Assembly (NCBI RefSeq): GCF_017638545.1
Contig: NZ_CP072110.1
Coordinates: forward strand, 2,480,001 to 2,544,000
Direction of reading: 5' to 3'
Length of the DNA: 64,000 nucleotides
From: Psychrosphaera ytuae
GTDB lineage: Bacteria > Pseudomonadota > Gammaproteobacteria > Enterobacterales > Alteromonadaceae
Part shown: positions 25,433 to 34,596 of the stretch, piece after piece
Position numbering within the stretch: the stretch's first letter is position 1
How the letters are laid out: each line of letters begins with the position of its first letter
Made by a program: the position numbers and the translations under genes
Notes under the pieces: model-generated
What the model was told of the DNA's origin: nothing
Databases searched by the model: none
What the model saw: the letters and a program-made list of their open reading frames with translations, nothing else

Positions 25433-27172
25433 TTAGTGGGCGTGAGCGGCAGTTGTACCACCGTGCGGCGTTCTAAAGTTTTCAACAAGCTCTTGGATTT
25501 CTTTAGGTGCTGGACCTGTTACTTTTAACATAACAAACGCAACCGTAAAGTTAACCAGTGCACCAACTGCACCAAAGGCATTTGGCGAAATTCCAAAGAA
25601 CCAGTTTTCTTCAAGGCCACCTAAGAATGACGTACCTGGAATGAACATGATGCCTTTGTGCTGGAATACGTAAAGCATAGTTACACCAAGACCTGCACAC
25701 ATACCGGCAACCGCTGCCTTACCACTCATTGTTTTCGAGAAGATACCCATCATAAGTGCTGGGAATAAGCTCGATGCAGCTAGACCAAAGGCAAGTGCCA
25801 CGGTTCCGGCGGCAAACCCGGGCGGATTGAGACCGAGATAGCCCGCCACCAGTACTGAGATGGTCATGACCACCCGTCCGGCAAAGAGCTCGTTTTTCTC
25901 ACTAATATCTGGTGTCAGTACCCCTTTCATCAAGTCATGAGACACTGAGGAGGATATCGCGAGTAATAATCCGGCCGCAGTTGATAACGCGGCGGCAATA
26001 CCACCTGCTGCAACTAACGCAATCACCCAGTTTGGCAGGTTTGCGATAGCAGGGTTAGCTAAAACCATGATGTCGCGGTCAACTTTAACCATTTCATTGG
26101 TTTCAGCGTTTGCGGTGTATTGGATCTTACCGTCGCCATTTTTGTCTTCAAACTGAAGTAGGCCTGTCTTTTCCCAATCTTTGAACCACTGTGGACGTTC
26201 AGCATATTCAAGGTGCTGACCGGCTACTGGTTCAATTGTGTTCATTAGGTTAAGACGTGCCATCGCACCTACTGCTGGCGCTACAGTGTATAAAATAGCG
26301 ATGAAGATCAACGCGTAACCCGCAGAAGAACGAGCCGCTTTTACACTAGGAACCGTAAAGAATCGCATGATAACGTGAGGTAAACCCGCTGTACCTATCA
26401 TTAGAGACAAGGTGTAAGCGAACATATTAACCGTACCGCCAATGTTATCTGTTGTGTATTCCTTAAAGCCTAAGTCCGTCACTACCATATCTAGCTTGTC
26501 GAGTAGGTATACGCCACTACCATCGGCTAAGGTACTGCCTAAGCCTAATTGCGGGATTGGGTTACCAGTAAGTTGCAACGAGATGAATACAGCCGGAATG
26601 GTGTATGCGAAGATAAGTACACAGTATTGAGCGATTTGCGTATACGTGATGCCTTTCATACCACCAAGAACCGCATAAACCCAAACAACCGCCATACCAA
26701 TGTACAAACCAAAGTCATAATCAACTTCTAAGAAGCGAGAAAACGCCACGCCCACGCCCTTCATCTGACCAATGATGTAAGTCAGAGACGCAACAATCAA
26801 ACATACAACCGCAACAATACGGGCTGTTTTTGAATAGTAACGATCGGCAATAAACTCAGGTACCGTAAACTTACCGTGTTTACGCATATATGGTGCTAGT
26901 AGCATGGCCAATAACACGTAACCACCGGTCCACCCCATCAAAAAGACAGAGCCACCGTAACCCAAAAAGGCAATCAAACCCGCCATCGAGATAAACGATG
27001 CCGCACTCATCCAGTCTGCGCCAATGGCCATACCGTTTTGTACGGGTGTTACACCACCACCTGCGACATAAAAGTCACTGGTTGAGCCTGCTCGGGCCCA
27101 CCATGCAATGGCAAAGTACAACGCAAAAGAGCCGAATACGGCGATGTAAGTATAGAGTTTTAACTCATCCAT
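25433..27172 (-). CDS. Sodium:solute symporter, ActP-like acetate/carboxylate permease
   Basis: The 579-residue protein is an SSS-family transporter with about 13 membrane helices. Visible signatures are FYVAGGGVTPVQNGMAIGAD near residue 35, WMSAASFISMAGLIAFLGY, TVPEFIADRYYSK, and the sodium-site region AAGGIAAALSTAAGLLLAIS. A loop at about 310-360 contains DKNGDGKIQY, an EF-hand-like calcium motif. Its partner is a DUF4212 small subunit that overlaps it by one base, as in many marine gammaproteobacteria. The nearby acs, CrbS and CrbR genes and the operator at 27566-27581 make acetate or another short-chain acid the likely substrate. It is close to ActP, but the DUF4212 partner marks a separate subgroup. 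Confidence 0.92.
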   Translation of the reverse strand: MDELKLYTYIAVFGSFALYFAIAWWARAGSTSDFYVAGGGVTPVQNGMAIGADWMSAASFISMAGLIAFLGYGGSVFLMGWTGGYVLLAMLLAPYMRKHGKFTVPEFIADRYYSKTARIVAVVCLIVASLTYIIGQMKGVGVAFSRFLEVDYDFGLYIGMAVVWVYAVLGGMKGITYTQIAQYCVLIFAYTIPAVFISLQLTGNPIPQLGLGSTLADGSGVYLLDKLDMVVTDLGFKEYTTDNIGGTVNMFAYTLSLMIGTAGLPHVIMRFFTVPSVKAARSSAGYALIFIAILYTVAPAVGAMARLNLMNTIEPVAGQHLEYAERPQWFKDWEKTGLLQFEDKNGDGKIQYTANAETNEMVKVDRDIMVLANPAIANLPNWVIALVAAGGIAAALSTAAGLLLAISSSVSHDLMKGVLTPDISEKNELFAGRVVMTISVLVAGYLGLNPPGFAAGTVALAFGLAASSLFPALMMGIFSKTMSGKAAVAGMCAGLGVTMLYVFQHKGIMFIPGTSFLGGLEENWFFGISPNAFGAVGALVNFTVAFVMLKVTGPAPKEIQELVENFRTPHGGTTAAHAH

Positions 27173-27432
27173 TATTCGTCCTCCACATTGTATTTTTTAT
27201 CGAGCTTGTTCATTTGCGAGGTATACCAGAAGATCAAACCAACAAAGGTATAAATCGATCCCTGTTGAGCAAACCAAAAGCCTAACTTGTAACCGCCTAA
27301 ACGAATTTCGTTGAGAGGTTCTACTAATAACACCCCAAATCCATATGACACGACAAACCATATGGCGAGGCAGATAAATATCAAACGCAGGTTTTCCTGC
27401 CAGTATGATGCTTTACTTTCCACATTTTCCAC
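27172..27432 (-). CDS. DUF4212 small subunit of sodium:solute symporter
   Basis: The GTG at 27432 is preferred over an in-frame ATG at 27462 because GGAG (27442-27439) lies six bases upstream and the protein then starts MENVESKASYWQENLRL, the usual DUF4212 beginning; length is 86 residues. Two membrane helices are present (LIFICLAIWFVVSYGFGVLLV and GFWFAQQGSIYTFVGLIFWY). It overlaps the symporter gene by one base and probably forms or stabilises the transporter complex in the inner membrane. Confidence 0.88.
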   Translation of the reverse strand: MENVESKASYWQENLRLIFICLAIWFVVSYGFGVLLVEPLNEIRLGGYKLGFWFAQQGSIYTFVGLIFWYTSQMNKLDKKYNVEDE

Positions 27433-27565
27433 GACGCGCTCCAAAATTATTTTTGTTAGCATGAGTAAAATTTGTACATCAACTGGCCCAATTCGCGACT
27501 GCTATCAATTCAATCGATATACAAATGACTGTCGATAAACTAGCAAGGTGGCTTTTGTGCAGGTA

Positions 27566-27581
27566 TTAAACTTTAGTCTAA
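27566..27581. promoter_or_regulatory. Candidate CrbR operator, copy 1
   Basis: TTAAACTTTAGTCTAA is a near-perfect palindrome (one mismatch to TTAGACNNNNGTCTAA). It lies 134 bases upstream of the DUF4212/symporter operon start. Assignment to CrbR is inferred from its recurrence near acs. Confidence 0.55.
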
Positions 27582-27699
27582 GGCCATCAGGTGTAGTGGT
27601 AGAGGATATTGAAGGGTGGGGGTGAAGCTACCTTGAAGGCCAGTGTTTATGCTTTGTAACGAAAAGATACACGTCAAATCACCCTCTAAATGACCTTCA

Positions 27700-27715
27700 T
27701 TAGACTTTGGTCTAA
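27700..27715. promoter_or_regulatory. Candidate CrbR operator, copy 2
   Basis: TTAGACTTTGGTCTAA has perfect 6-base arms (TTAGAC/GTCTAA) and a 4-base centre. It is 73 bases upstream of the cNMP/CBS/DUF294 gene start. Confidence 0.6.
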
Positions 27716-27787
27716 TAGGACTAGGAATCTCTGCCGGATGGCGTATTTTAGACAGTCTTACAGCGTACTTAAAAAGGAGGGTAAACA

Positions 27788-29599
27788 ATGAATGCCGAAT
27801 TGACCGAACACAGCCAATTCGTTCACAGCCTTCCTCCTTTTGACACTCTGTCCAGTGATCAATTGGAACAAGTGATGAGTGGCATGCGGATCAGTTATTT
27901 CGCGAAAGGAAATTCGCTGGTGGACGAGCGCATTTATGTCGTCAAAAAAGGCAACGTCAAAAAAAACGACGAGCACTTTGCAGAAGGGGAATCGTTCGGT
28001 GTTGCGGCAGAGCAAGGCGAGGCATTTACCGTTACCGAAGATGCACTACTGTACTACTGGCCTGTACCTCAGCTAACGAGTTTATTAAAAGATAATTCGA
28101 GCATAATTGCGTTTTGGTTTGAGCACCCAGGTGAACAACTTCGTAGCCTTATGTCAGAGTCAGAAATACAGCGTACGGCGACGTCGTTTTTACACACAAT
28201 GAGAGTAGAGGATTGTGCTGAGTTTCCGATTGCCACTCTGCCTCATGATCACACTATTCAACAGATAGCTCAAAAGATGACAGAGCTTGGTCACTCGAGT
28301 TTGTTGTTAACTAACGAAGCGGGTTTACCCAGTGGCATTGTGACTGACCGTGACATCCGCAGCCGATGCGTCGCCCAAGGCCTGCCCTTTGATCAGGTTG
28401 GCAAAGACATCATGACCAAAAACATGACCACAATTGATGCTAAGGCCAGCTGTTTTGAAGCCTTGATGATCATGATAGAAAAGGGCATTCACCATTTACC
28501 TGTGGTGCGCAGTGAACAACGCTGGGGAATGTTAACTCTTACCGACTTGATGCTGCGCGAAGGGCATAACCCCTTGCACTTAAGTGGCCGAATTAAAAAA
28601 GCCCAATCCCTTGACGCATTGATTGCAACAGCACAATTATTACCTAATTTACAATTTAATCTGACCAAGTTAGGCATGAGTGCAGTGGTGATTGCCAAGA
28701 GTATTAGTGCCATTGTGCGAGCAATATCAGTGCGTTTACTGCAATTTGCTGAGCAAGAATTTGGTCCTGCTCCTTGTGATTATGCTTGGCTGTGTGCCGG
28801 GTCTTTGGCCAGAAATGAGCAATTTGTCGGCGCTGATCAAGACAACGCACTGATTTATGACGACAGCCAATTAACCAATGCCGCTTCAGCACAGGACTAT
28901 TTTTATCAGCTTAGCCAATATGTGTGTGATGGCTTAAATGCTTGTGGTTTTGTGTATTGTCCTGGTGATGTGATGGCCAGTAACCCTAAATGGTGTCAGC
29001 CAGTCGGCGTGTGGCACGACTATTTTAGTAACTGGATTGAGCAGCCCAAACCCAAGGCATTAATGCATTGTGATATCTTTTTTGACTTGGATACGATTTA
29101 CGGCAGTACCAAGCTGCTAAATACGCTAAAGACCGAGTTTTTACATAAAACTCAGCGCAGTACGTTATTTTTGGCTCACCTGAGTCGCAATGCGGTTTCG
29201 CAACGGCCACCGTTGGGCTTTTTTAGAGACTTTATTTTAATTTCTTCTGGTGAAAATAAGTCAAAACTTGACCTTAAACACAATGCCATTGCACAAATCG
29301 TGGCGTTAGCTCGTATTTATGCGTTGAGCTTAGGTAGTGATGCAGTCTCAACACTTGACCGGCTTCACGCGTGTACCGGTACTAAAGTCCTCAGTAAAAG
29401 TGCAGGCAAGAGTCTCATTGCTGCTTTCGAGTTTGTGTTCCAGTTGCGATTAGAACACCAACTTCAGCAAGTGAACGCAGGTCTTGCACCATCAAACTTT
29501 ATCGCGCCAAAAGACATCTCCAGACTAGAACGCAAACATCTTAAAGACGTGTTCAAAGTCATCAAGCAACTCCAAGACGCTCGACAAGTAGTGTATTAA
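27788..29599 (+). CDS. cNMP-binding/CBS/DUF294 putative nucleotidyltransferase
   Basis: The 603-residue cytoplasmic protein has a degenerate cyclic-nucleotide-binding-like domain (about 15-120), a CBS pair (about 145-270; LPSGIVTDRDIRSRCV and HLPVVRSEQRWGMLTLTDL), a DUF294 nucleotidyltransferase-like domain (about 300-440; CAGSLARNEQFVGADQDNAL) and a DUF294 C-terminal helical domain (about 470-600). The GS...R.E...DQDNA pattern matches GlnD-type nucleotidyltransferases, so signal-dependent protein modification is possible. It leads an apparent unit with the exonuclease (gap 3 bases) and crbS (gap 49 bases). Proteins of this type commonly sit next to SSS transporter and acetate-switch genes. 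Confidence 0.9.
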   Translation: MNAELTEHSQFVHSLPPFDTLSSDQLEQVMSGMRISYFAKGNSLVDERIYVVKKGNVKKNDEHFAEGESFGVAAEQGEAFTVTEDALLYYWPVPQLTSLLKDNSSIIAFWFEHPGEQLRSLMSESEIQRTATSFLHTMRVEDCAEFPIATLPHDHTIQQIAQKMTELGHSSLLLTNEAGLPSGIVTDRDIRSRCVAQGLPFDQVGKDIMTKNMTTIDAKASCFEALMIMIEKGIHHLPVVRSEQRWGMLTLTDLMLREGHNPLHLSGRIKKAQSLDALIATAQLLPNLQFNLTKLGMSAVVIAKSISAIVRAISVRLLQFAEQEFGPAPCDYAWLCAGSLARNEQFVGADQDNALIYDDSQLTNAASAQDYFYQLSQYVCDGLNACGFVYCPGDVMASNPKWCQPVGVWHDYFSNWIEQPKPKALMHCDIFFDLDTIYGSTKLLNTLKTEFLHKTQRSTLFLAHLSRNAVSQRPPLGFFRDFILISSGENKSKLDLKHNAIAQIVALARIYALSLGSDAVSTLDRLHACTGTKVLSKSAGKSLIAAFEFVFQLRLEHQLQQVNAGLAPSNFIAPKDISRLERKHLKDVFKVIKQLQDARQVVY

Positions 29600-29602
29600 G
29601 CA

Positions 29603-30352
29603 ATGGCAAATACAATGTTAAACGCGATCCAACATCTTATTTCTGATCTACAAGGTCAAAGTGGCTATTTTCAACCTGGTCAAGGTTACCGCTTTTCAGA
29701 CAATCATTCCGGGCAGTGGTCTGGCTCACTTCGAGCGCTACTGACAACCGAAACTCCCGCTTTAGACACACCATTAACCGAGCTTAACGTGCTCTCAACC
29801 GACTTTGAAACCACAGGGTTTGATCCTAAACAAGATAAGTTATTGAGCATCGGTGCCGTCGCTATTGAGGGACAAGAAGTCATATTACAACGCAGTTTTG
29901 AACAAGTGATTTCGGTTGATACGCAACTGGACCCTAAAAATGTTTGTGTTCATCAAATAACGGATTCAGAAGCGGCGCGTGGCGCAGCTATTGAAATGGC
30001 ATTGGACCGTTTGTTTTTAGCGTTAAAAGGCAAAGTCATGTTGGTGCACTATCACCCGATGGAGCGTTCGTTTTTACGCTTAGCTTGTCAGTCTCTTTAC
30101 AAGATAAAGCTAGAAGTACCGATGATCGACACCTTGACAATGGCGATTAAGTGGTTCAAGGCTAAGCACATTTCTTATCAAGCTGAGGACCTAACGCTCG
30201 CTAATTTGCGTTCGCGGTTTGGTTTGCCCAGTCACTTTGCCCACAACGCTTTGGCTGATGCGATTGCCACTGCCGAATTATATCTCGTTTTGGTTTCACA
30301 ATTACAAAGTTTGCAGGCTGAGCCTTTGGTGTTAGGCGACGTGTTAGTGTAG
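29603..30352 (+). CDS. DnaQ-like 3'-5' exonuclease of the acetate cluster
   Basis: The 249-residue protein is a DEDDh exonuclease: Exo I is STDFETTGFDP (Asp67, Glu69), Exo II lies near MLVHYHPMERSFL, and Exo III is HNALADAIATAELYL (His and Asp). It resembles the epsilon subunit of DNA polymerase III but stands alone with an N-terminal extension of about 60 residues. Its start is three bases after the DUF294 gene stop, so the two are translated together. A regulatory or RNA/DNA turnover role is possible; nothing in sequence tells which. Confidence 0.9.
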   Translation: MANTMLNAIQHLISDLQGQSGYFQPGQGYRFSDNHSGQWSGSLRALLTTETPALDTPLTELNVLSTDFETTGFDPKQDKLLSIGAVAIEGQEVILQRSFEQVISVDTQLDPKNVCVHQITDSEAARGAAIEMALDRLFLALKGKVMLVHYHPMERSFLRLACQSLYKIKLEVPMIDTLTMAIKWFKAKHISYQAEDLTLANLRSRFGLPSHFAHNALADAIATAELYLVLVSQLQSLQAEPLVLGDVLV

Positions 30353-30401
30353 CGTATAGTGATTAATTCGGTGTTTATTGATTTTATAGCAAGGAAGTAA
30401 C

Positions 30402-33400
30402 ATGACGTTTGCCATCATTATTGCCTCAATCGTGTACGTCAGCTCGATGTTTTTTGTCGCTCGTTGGGGGGACAGAGGCAGTGCACTTGCGCAAAAGGTA
30501 ACGCGTCATCCAATTACGTACAGCTTAGCTTTAGGTATTTACTGCACAAGTTGGACGTATTTTGGCGCAGTCGGTACCGCATCGACTGACGGTTGGCAGT
30601 TTTTATCTATTTTACTAGGGCCTATCTTGCTGTTTGTATTTGGTTTTCCAATATTACAAAAGTTGGTGAGTGTCAGTAAAAAACAAAACGTAACGTCGAT
30701 TGCTGACTTTATTTCATCACGATATGGCAAACGACAACAGACCGCGCTGATTGTTACTGTCATCGCGACATTAGCGACCATTCCTTATATTGCACTTCAA
30801 CTCAAAGCGATTAACGCGAGTTTTGGGGCGTTCTCTTTTGAATCTGTTGTCAGTACCAGTATGGTCGGCAGTAACATGAGCAACAACCCATCAACGTCGG
30901 CATTTTTGGCGACCTTGTTTATTGCGTTTTTTGCGATTTTGTACGGAGCGAGAAAAGCCGACGTAACCGAATATCGCTCCGGTTTGATCTTTGCCATCGC
31001 TTTTGAGTCATTGTTTAAAATGGTGGGGCTGGTGGTTTCGGCGACAATCGCGGTGTACTTGTTAATTTGGGGTATCGATCACGGGTTTACGCTGGTTTCA
31101 ACCGAGCCTGAATTGCCTCTCATAAGCAATGGCCAAGGTGCCAGTCAAGCCTTATTGGCAGAGCCTGTGTGGAGTTTGTCGACCTTCTTTACTCGAGATT
31201 TCCTGGTACAGACCTTTATGGCAGCAGCCGCGTTTTTGTGTTTGCCCCGTCAGTTCCATGTCATGGTAGTGGACAACTCAAACGAACGAAACTTGTCGGT
31301 TGCACGTTGGTTGTTTCCACTGTACTTACTGATTTTTGTTGTGGCGATCATCCCCATTTCGCTTGCTGGTGTGGCATTCCTAGAGGGTACGGTCGACAAA
31401 GAAATTTACACCATGCAATTGCCTATCTTTTTAGACTCTCAGTGGGCCACGTTATTGGTCTTTATCGGTGGAATATCGGCAGCGAGTGCGATGATCATTG
31501 TCGCCACGCTAACCTTGAGCACCATGATCACCAATGACGTATTTTTGCCTTTATTACTCAAGCGCCAACGTCAAACCATCTTAGCCCGTGGCGAATATCA
31601 ACATCGCATTGTCCAACTGCGTCAGGTAACCATAGGTGCGATTTTGTTTTTGTCCTTTGCTTACTATTACGTATCCGCTAAACAACATTCGTTACACAAT
31701 ATTGGCCTTATTGCGTTTTCGTTAATTATTCAGTTATTACCCGCCATTATCGGCGCTTTATATTGGCGTAAAGGCCACGCGAATGGTGTGTATGCAGGCT
31801 TATTATTTGGCTTTTTAACTTGGTTGATGTTTTTGTTGTTACCTCTCGCCTCTAACGCGGACGTCGCCAATAACAGCCAAATTATCAGTCATGGAGTGAT
31901 GATTTCATTGTTTGCTAACACCTTGGCGTATTATGGTTTTTCTGTGATTGCGCGGGAGCGACTGATCGACAAGATCCAAGCTACTGCCTTTGTGCATCCC
32001 AATCTCAAAATGTCTATTTCTGGCCAAAAGCTGGTCAATAGCCAAGCTAAAGTAAAAGATCTTAAAGACTTACTTATGACCTTTTTAGGGGATGCGCGTT
32101 GCGAACAGCTGTTTTTGGACTATGAGGCCGAATGTGGTCAAGAGCTCGGGGATGAAGACGAACTCACCCACGATTTTGTCACCTATTGTGAGCGTATGTT
32201 AGGTGGTGTATTGGGTGCATCCTCAGCGCAGTCCTTGGTCAATATTGTTTTATCAGGAAAGCAGCTAGATGTAGAAGATGTGGTTAACTTTTTTGATGAC
32301 ACCACTCAAGCGTTAAAAAACAACCAGGCGATTTTATTTAGCTCGTTAGAAAACCTCAACCAAGGGGTCAGTGTAGTCGACCGTGACCTCAACCTTGTTG
32401 CTTGGAACAAACGCTACTTAGAGCTATTTAACTACCCAGAAGGCATGGTGCAAGTCGGTAAGCCCATCAGTGAGCTGATCCGCTTTAATGCCGAGCGTGG
32501 TGAGTGCGGACACGGTGAAGTTGACGAGCTTGTCGCAAAGCGCTTATCTCATTTAAAAACCAGTCAAAGCCACACCTTTATTCGCCGCCGTGGTGATGGT
32601 CGGGTGATTGAAATGGTAGGTAACCCATTACCAAATGGTGGCTTTGTGACCAGTTTTAATGACATCACTACCTATATCGAAACCGAGCGAGCATTAAAGG
32701 ACGCCAACATCAATTTGGCCGACACGATTCAGCGTCGTGTAAACGAGATCAGCGAGATCACCGAAGCCCTTAAATTGGCTAAGCAAGAAGCCGAACAGGC
32801 CAATGCCTCAAAGACTCGGTTTTTGGCCTTGGCCAGTCATGATGTGCTTCAGCCTTTAAATGCGGCGCGTTTATATCTATCTTCCCTCAACGACAACGAA
32901 TTAGGTGAAAAAAACAAGTCAACACTCGGCAAAGTCGAACAGTCGCTTAACTCAATGGAAGACTTGCTGTCGACGCTTTTGGAAATATCCAAGCTTGAAC
33001 AAGGCGCATTAACACCAACCTTCAGTCATTTTAAACTCAGTACTTTATTAACGCCTTTGTGCAACGAAATCGCCGTGCAATGTGAAGCTAAAGGCATTCG
33101 CTTTATTCAAAACTGGAAAGATCAGGTGGTCTATTGTGATGCCACGTATTTGCGCAGGATCTTACAAAACTTTTTATCAAATGCCGTCAAATACACACAA
33201 AAAGGCAAGATCCTGTTGGCAATTCGCAAAGCGGGACAAGGCATTCGCATCGAAGTGTGGGATACCGGAGAAGGCATCTCACAAGGCGAGCACAAGCTTA
33301 TATTCAATGATTTTTATCGCACACACACCGGCAGTATTAAAGGCTTAGGGTTAGGTTTAAGTGTCGTTGAGCGAATGAGTGAGCAACTCAATTGTCCAAT

Positions 33401-33914
33401 AAAGATGAAGTCTATTGCTGGTCGTGGTTCGTGTTTTGGGGTGACGGTCCTAAAAGGCGCTGAAAGCTTGATACAACAACCCAGTGAGTTTGCAAAAGCC
33501 GAATCTGGTGGTTTTAACCAGCTTAATATCTTTTGTATTGATGATGAAATCGAAAATTTAGACGCATCTACCGCCTTACTTGAAAAGTGGCAGTGTCAGG
33601 TCAGTTGTTTTAATAGCGTTGAAGATGTGAGCACTTACTTGGCATCAAACCCAATGCAACAAGGCAAGCGACGACCTGATGTATTATTGGTCGACTATCA
33701 ATTACACCCGTCCCATATCACTGGGCTCGAACTAATACAGTCTATCCGAAGCCATTGGCAAGTGAACATTCCTGCCGCATTAGTCACGGCAATTCAAGAC
33801 GAAGAGCTCAAAGCTCAGTGTGATGCTATGGGGGTGCGTTATATGGCTAAACCTCTTAAGCCTGCGCCTCTAAAAGCATGGCTCAAGAGCATTATTACCA
33901 AAAAGGCAGCTTAG
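30402..33914 (+). CDS. crbS: CrbS-type hybrid sensor kinase with symporter-like sensor domain
   Basis: The 1170-residue inner-membrane protein joins an SSS-transporter-like domain (about 1-520, about 13 helices; GIYCTSWTYFGAVGTASTDG), a linker, a PAS domain (about 635-755; NLNQGVSVVDRDLNLVAWN), HisKA with phospho-acceptor His813 (LASHDVLQPLNAARLY), HATPase (NFLSNAVKYT; DTGEGIS; GLGLGLSVVERM) and a receiver with Asp1098 (VLLVDYQLHP). This matches CrbS of Vibrio and the related MxtR/CbrA kinases, which with CrbR activate acs and acetate uptake. The genes around it (symporter, acs, crbR) agree. crbR is convergent, six bases downstream. Confidence 0.93.
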   Translation: MTFAIIIASIVYVSSMFFVARWGDRGSALAQKVTRHPITYSLALGIYCTSWTYFGAVGTASTDGWQFLSILLGPILLFVFGFPILQKLVSVSKKQNVTSIADFISSRYGKRQQTALIVTVIATLATIPYIALQLKAINASFGAFSFESVVSTSMVGSNMSNNPSTSAFLATLFIAFFAILYGARKADVTEYRSGLIFAIAFESLFKMVGLVVSATIAVYLLIWGIDHGFTLVSTEPELPLISNGQGASQALLAEPVWSLSTFFTRDFLVQTFMAAAAFLCLPRQFHVMVVDNSNERNLSVARWLFPLYLLIFVVAIIPISLAGVAFLEGTVDKEIYTMQLPIFLDSQWATLLVFIGGISAASAMIIVATLTLSTMITNDVFLPLLLKRQRQTILARGEYQHRIVQLRQVTIGAILFLSFAYYYVSAKQHSLHNIGLIAFSLIIQLLPAIIGALYWRKGHANGVYAGLLFGFLTWLMFLLLPLASNADVANNSQIISHGVMISLFANTLAYYGFSVIARERLIDKIQATAFVHPNLKMSISGQKLVNSQAKVKDLKDLLMTFLGDARCEQLFLDYEAECGQELGDEDELTHDFVTYCERMLGGVLGASSAQSLVNIVLSGKQLDVEDVVNFFDDTTQALKNNQAILFSSLENLNQGVSVVDRDLNLVAWNKRYLELFNYPEGMVQVGKPISELIRFNAERGECGHGEVDELVAKRLSHLKTSQSHTFIRRRGDGRVIEMVGNPLPNGGFVTSFNDITTYIETERALKDANINLADTIQRRVNEISEITEALKLAKQEAEQANASKTRFLALASHDVLQPLNAARLYLSSLNDNELGEKNKSTLGKVEQSLNSMEDLLSTLLEISKLEQGALTPTFSHFKLSTLLTPLCNEIAVQCEAKGIRFIQNWKDQVVYCDATYLRRILQNFLSNAVKYTQKGKILLAIRKAGQGIRIEVWDTGEGISQGEHKLIFNDFYRTHTGSIKGLGLGLSVVERMSEQLNCPIKMKSIAGRGSCFGVTVLKGAESLIQQPSEFAKAESGGFNQLNIFCIDDEIENLDASTALLEKWQCQVSCFNSVEDVSTYLASNPMQQGKRRPDVLLVDYQLHPSHITGLELIQSIRSHWQVNIPAALVTAIQDEELKAQCDAMGVRYMAKPLKPAPLKAWLKSIITKKAA

Positions 33915-33920
33915 ATAGGA

Positions 33921-34559
33921 TTAGCTGTCTAGTTGTAGTTTTTCAGCCAGTAGCACGGCTTGGGTTCGGCTATTAATTCCGAGTTTGCGGAAAATGGCGG
34001 TTATGTGTGCTTTGATTGTGGCTTCGGTGACATTGAGCTCGAAGGCGATTTGTTTGTTCAATAAACCTTCGTGCAGAAGCACTAAAACCTTGTATTGAGC
34101 TGGGGTTAGCTCGGCAACTCGGTTCGCTAAGTCGATGTCTTCATTGGACAATTGATTTAGTTTATTGGCCATACCTTCTGGCAACCAATTGTCACCTTCT
34201 AAAATGGTGTTGATAGCCGTGGCGATATCTTGGCTTCGAGTGGATTTAGGAATAAAGCCCATCGCCCCGTAGCCCATTACTTTTGAAATTACATCAATGT
34301 CTTCTGAGCCAGAAATAACTGCCACAGGCAAGTCAGGAAAGTCCTCGCGAATACGAATGATCCCATAAAGATCACCACTGCCAGGCATGTGCAAGTCCAA
34401 CAAGACCAAGTCTAGGTTTGGGTGTTGTTCGATCTGCTGAATAGTCGACTCTAACGAGTCGGCTTCTTCGATGGTTAAATCACTGAAGTTAAGTTGCAAG
34501 GCGCCGGTCAGCGCCTCGCGAAACAACGGGTGATCATCGGCAATTAAAAACTGTGCCAT
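33921..34559 (-). CDS. crbR: CrbR-type LuxR-family response regulator
   Basis: The 212-residue protein has a receiver domain (about 1-120) with Asp8, Asp9, phospho-acceptor Asp55 (LVLLDLHMPG), Ser in VISGSED and Lys in IPKSTRS. A LuxR-type helix-turn-helix follows (about 145-208; ELTPAQYKVLVLLHEGLLNK and NVTEATIKAHITAIFRKLGI). It is the expected partner of the adjacent CrbS kinase and lies 37 bases downstream of acs in the same direction, so it is probably cotranscribed with it. A feedback loop on acs is inferred from the palindrome upstream of acs. Confidence 0.92.
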   Translation of the reverse strand: MAQFLIADDHPLFREALTGALQLNFSDLTIEEADSLESTIQQIEQHPNLDLVLLDLHMPGSGDLYGIIRIREDFPDLPVAVISGSEDIDVISKVMGYGAMGFIPKSTRSQDIATAINTILEGDNWLPEGMANKLNQLSNEDIDLANRVAELTPAQYKVLVLLHEGLLNKQIAFELNVTEATIKAHITAIFRKLGINSRTQAVLLAEKLQLDS

Positions 34560-34596
34560 ATCCCTGTTTTTTCCTAATCTAGGTTCCTAAATGGGG

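Larger units (their letters stand above)
27433..27787. promoter_or_regulatory. Divergent control region of the symporter operon and the DUF294 gene
   Basis: This 355-base stretch has no credible gene. It holds two copies of a 16-base palindrome, at 27566-27581 and 27700-27715, also found upstream of acs. A strong AAGGAGG ribosome site (27773-27779) serves the DUF294 gene. Both promoters are expected here. Confidence 0.7.
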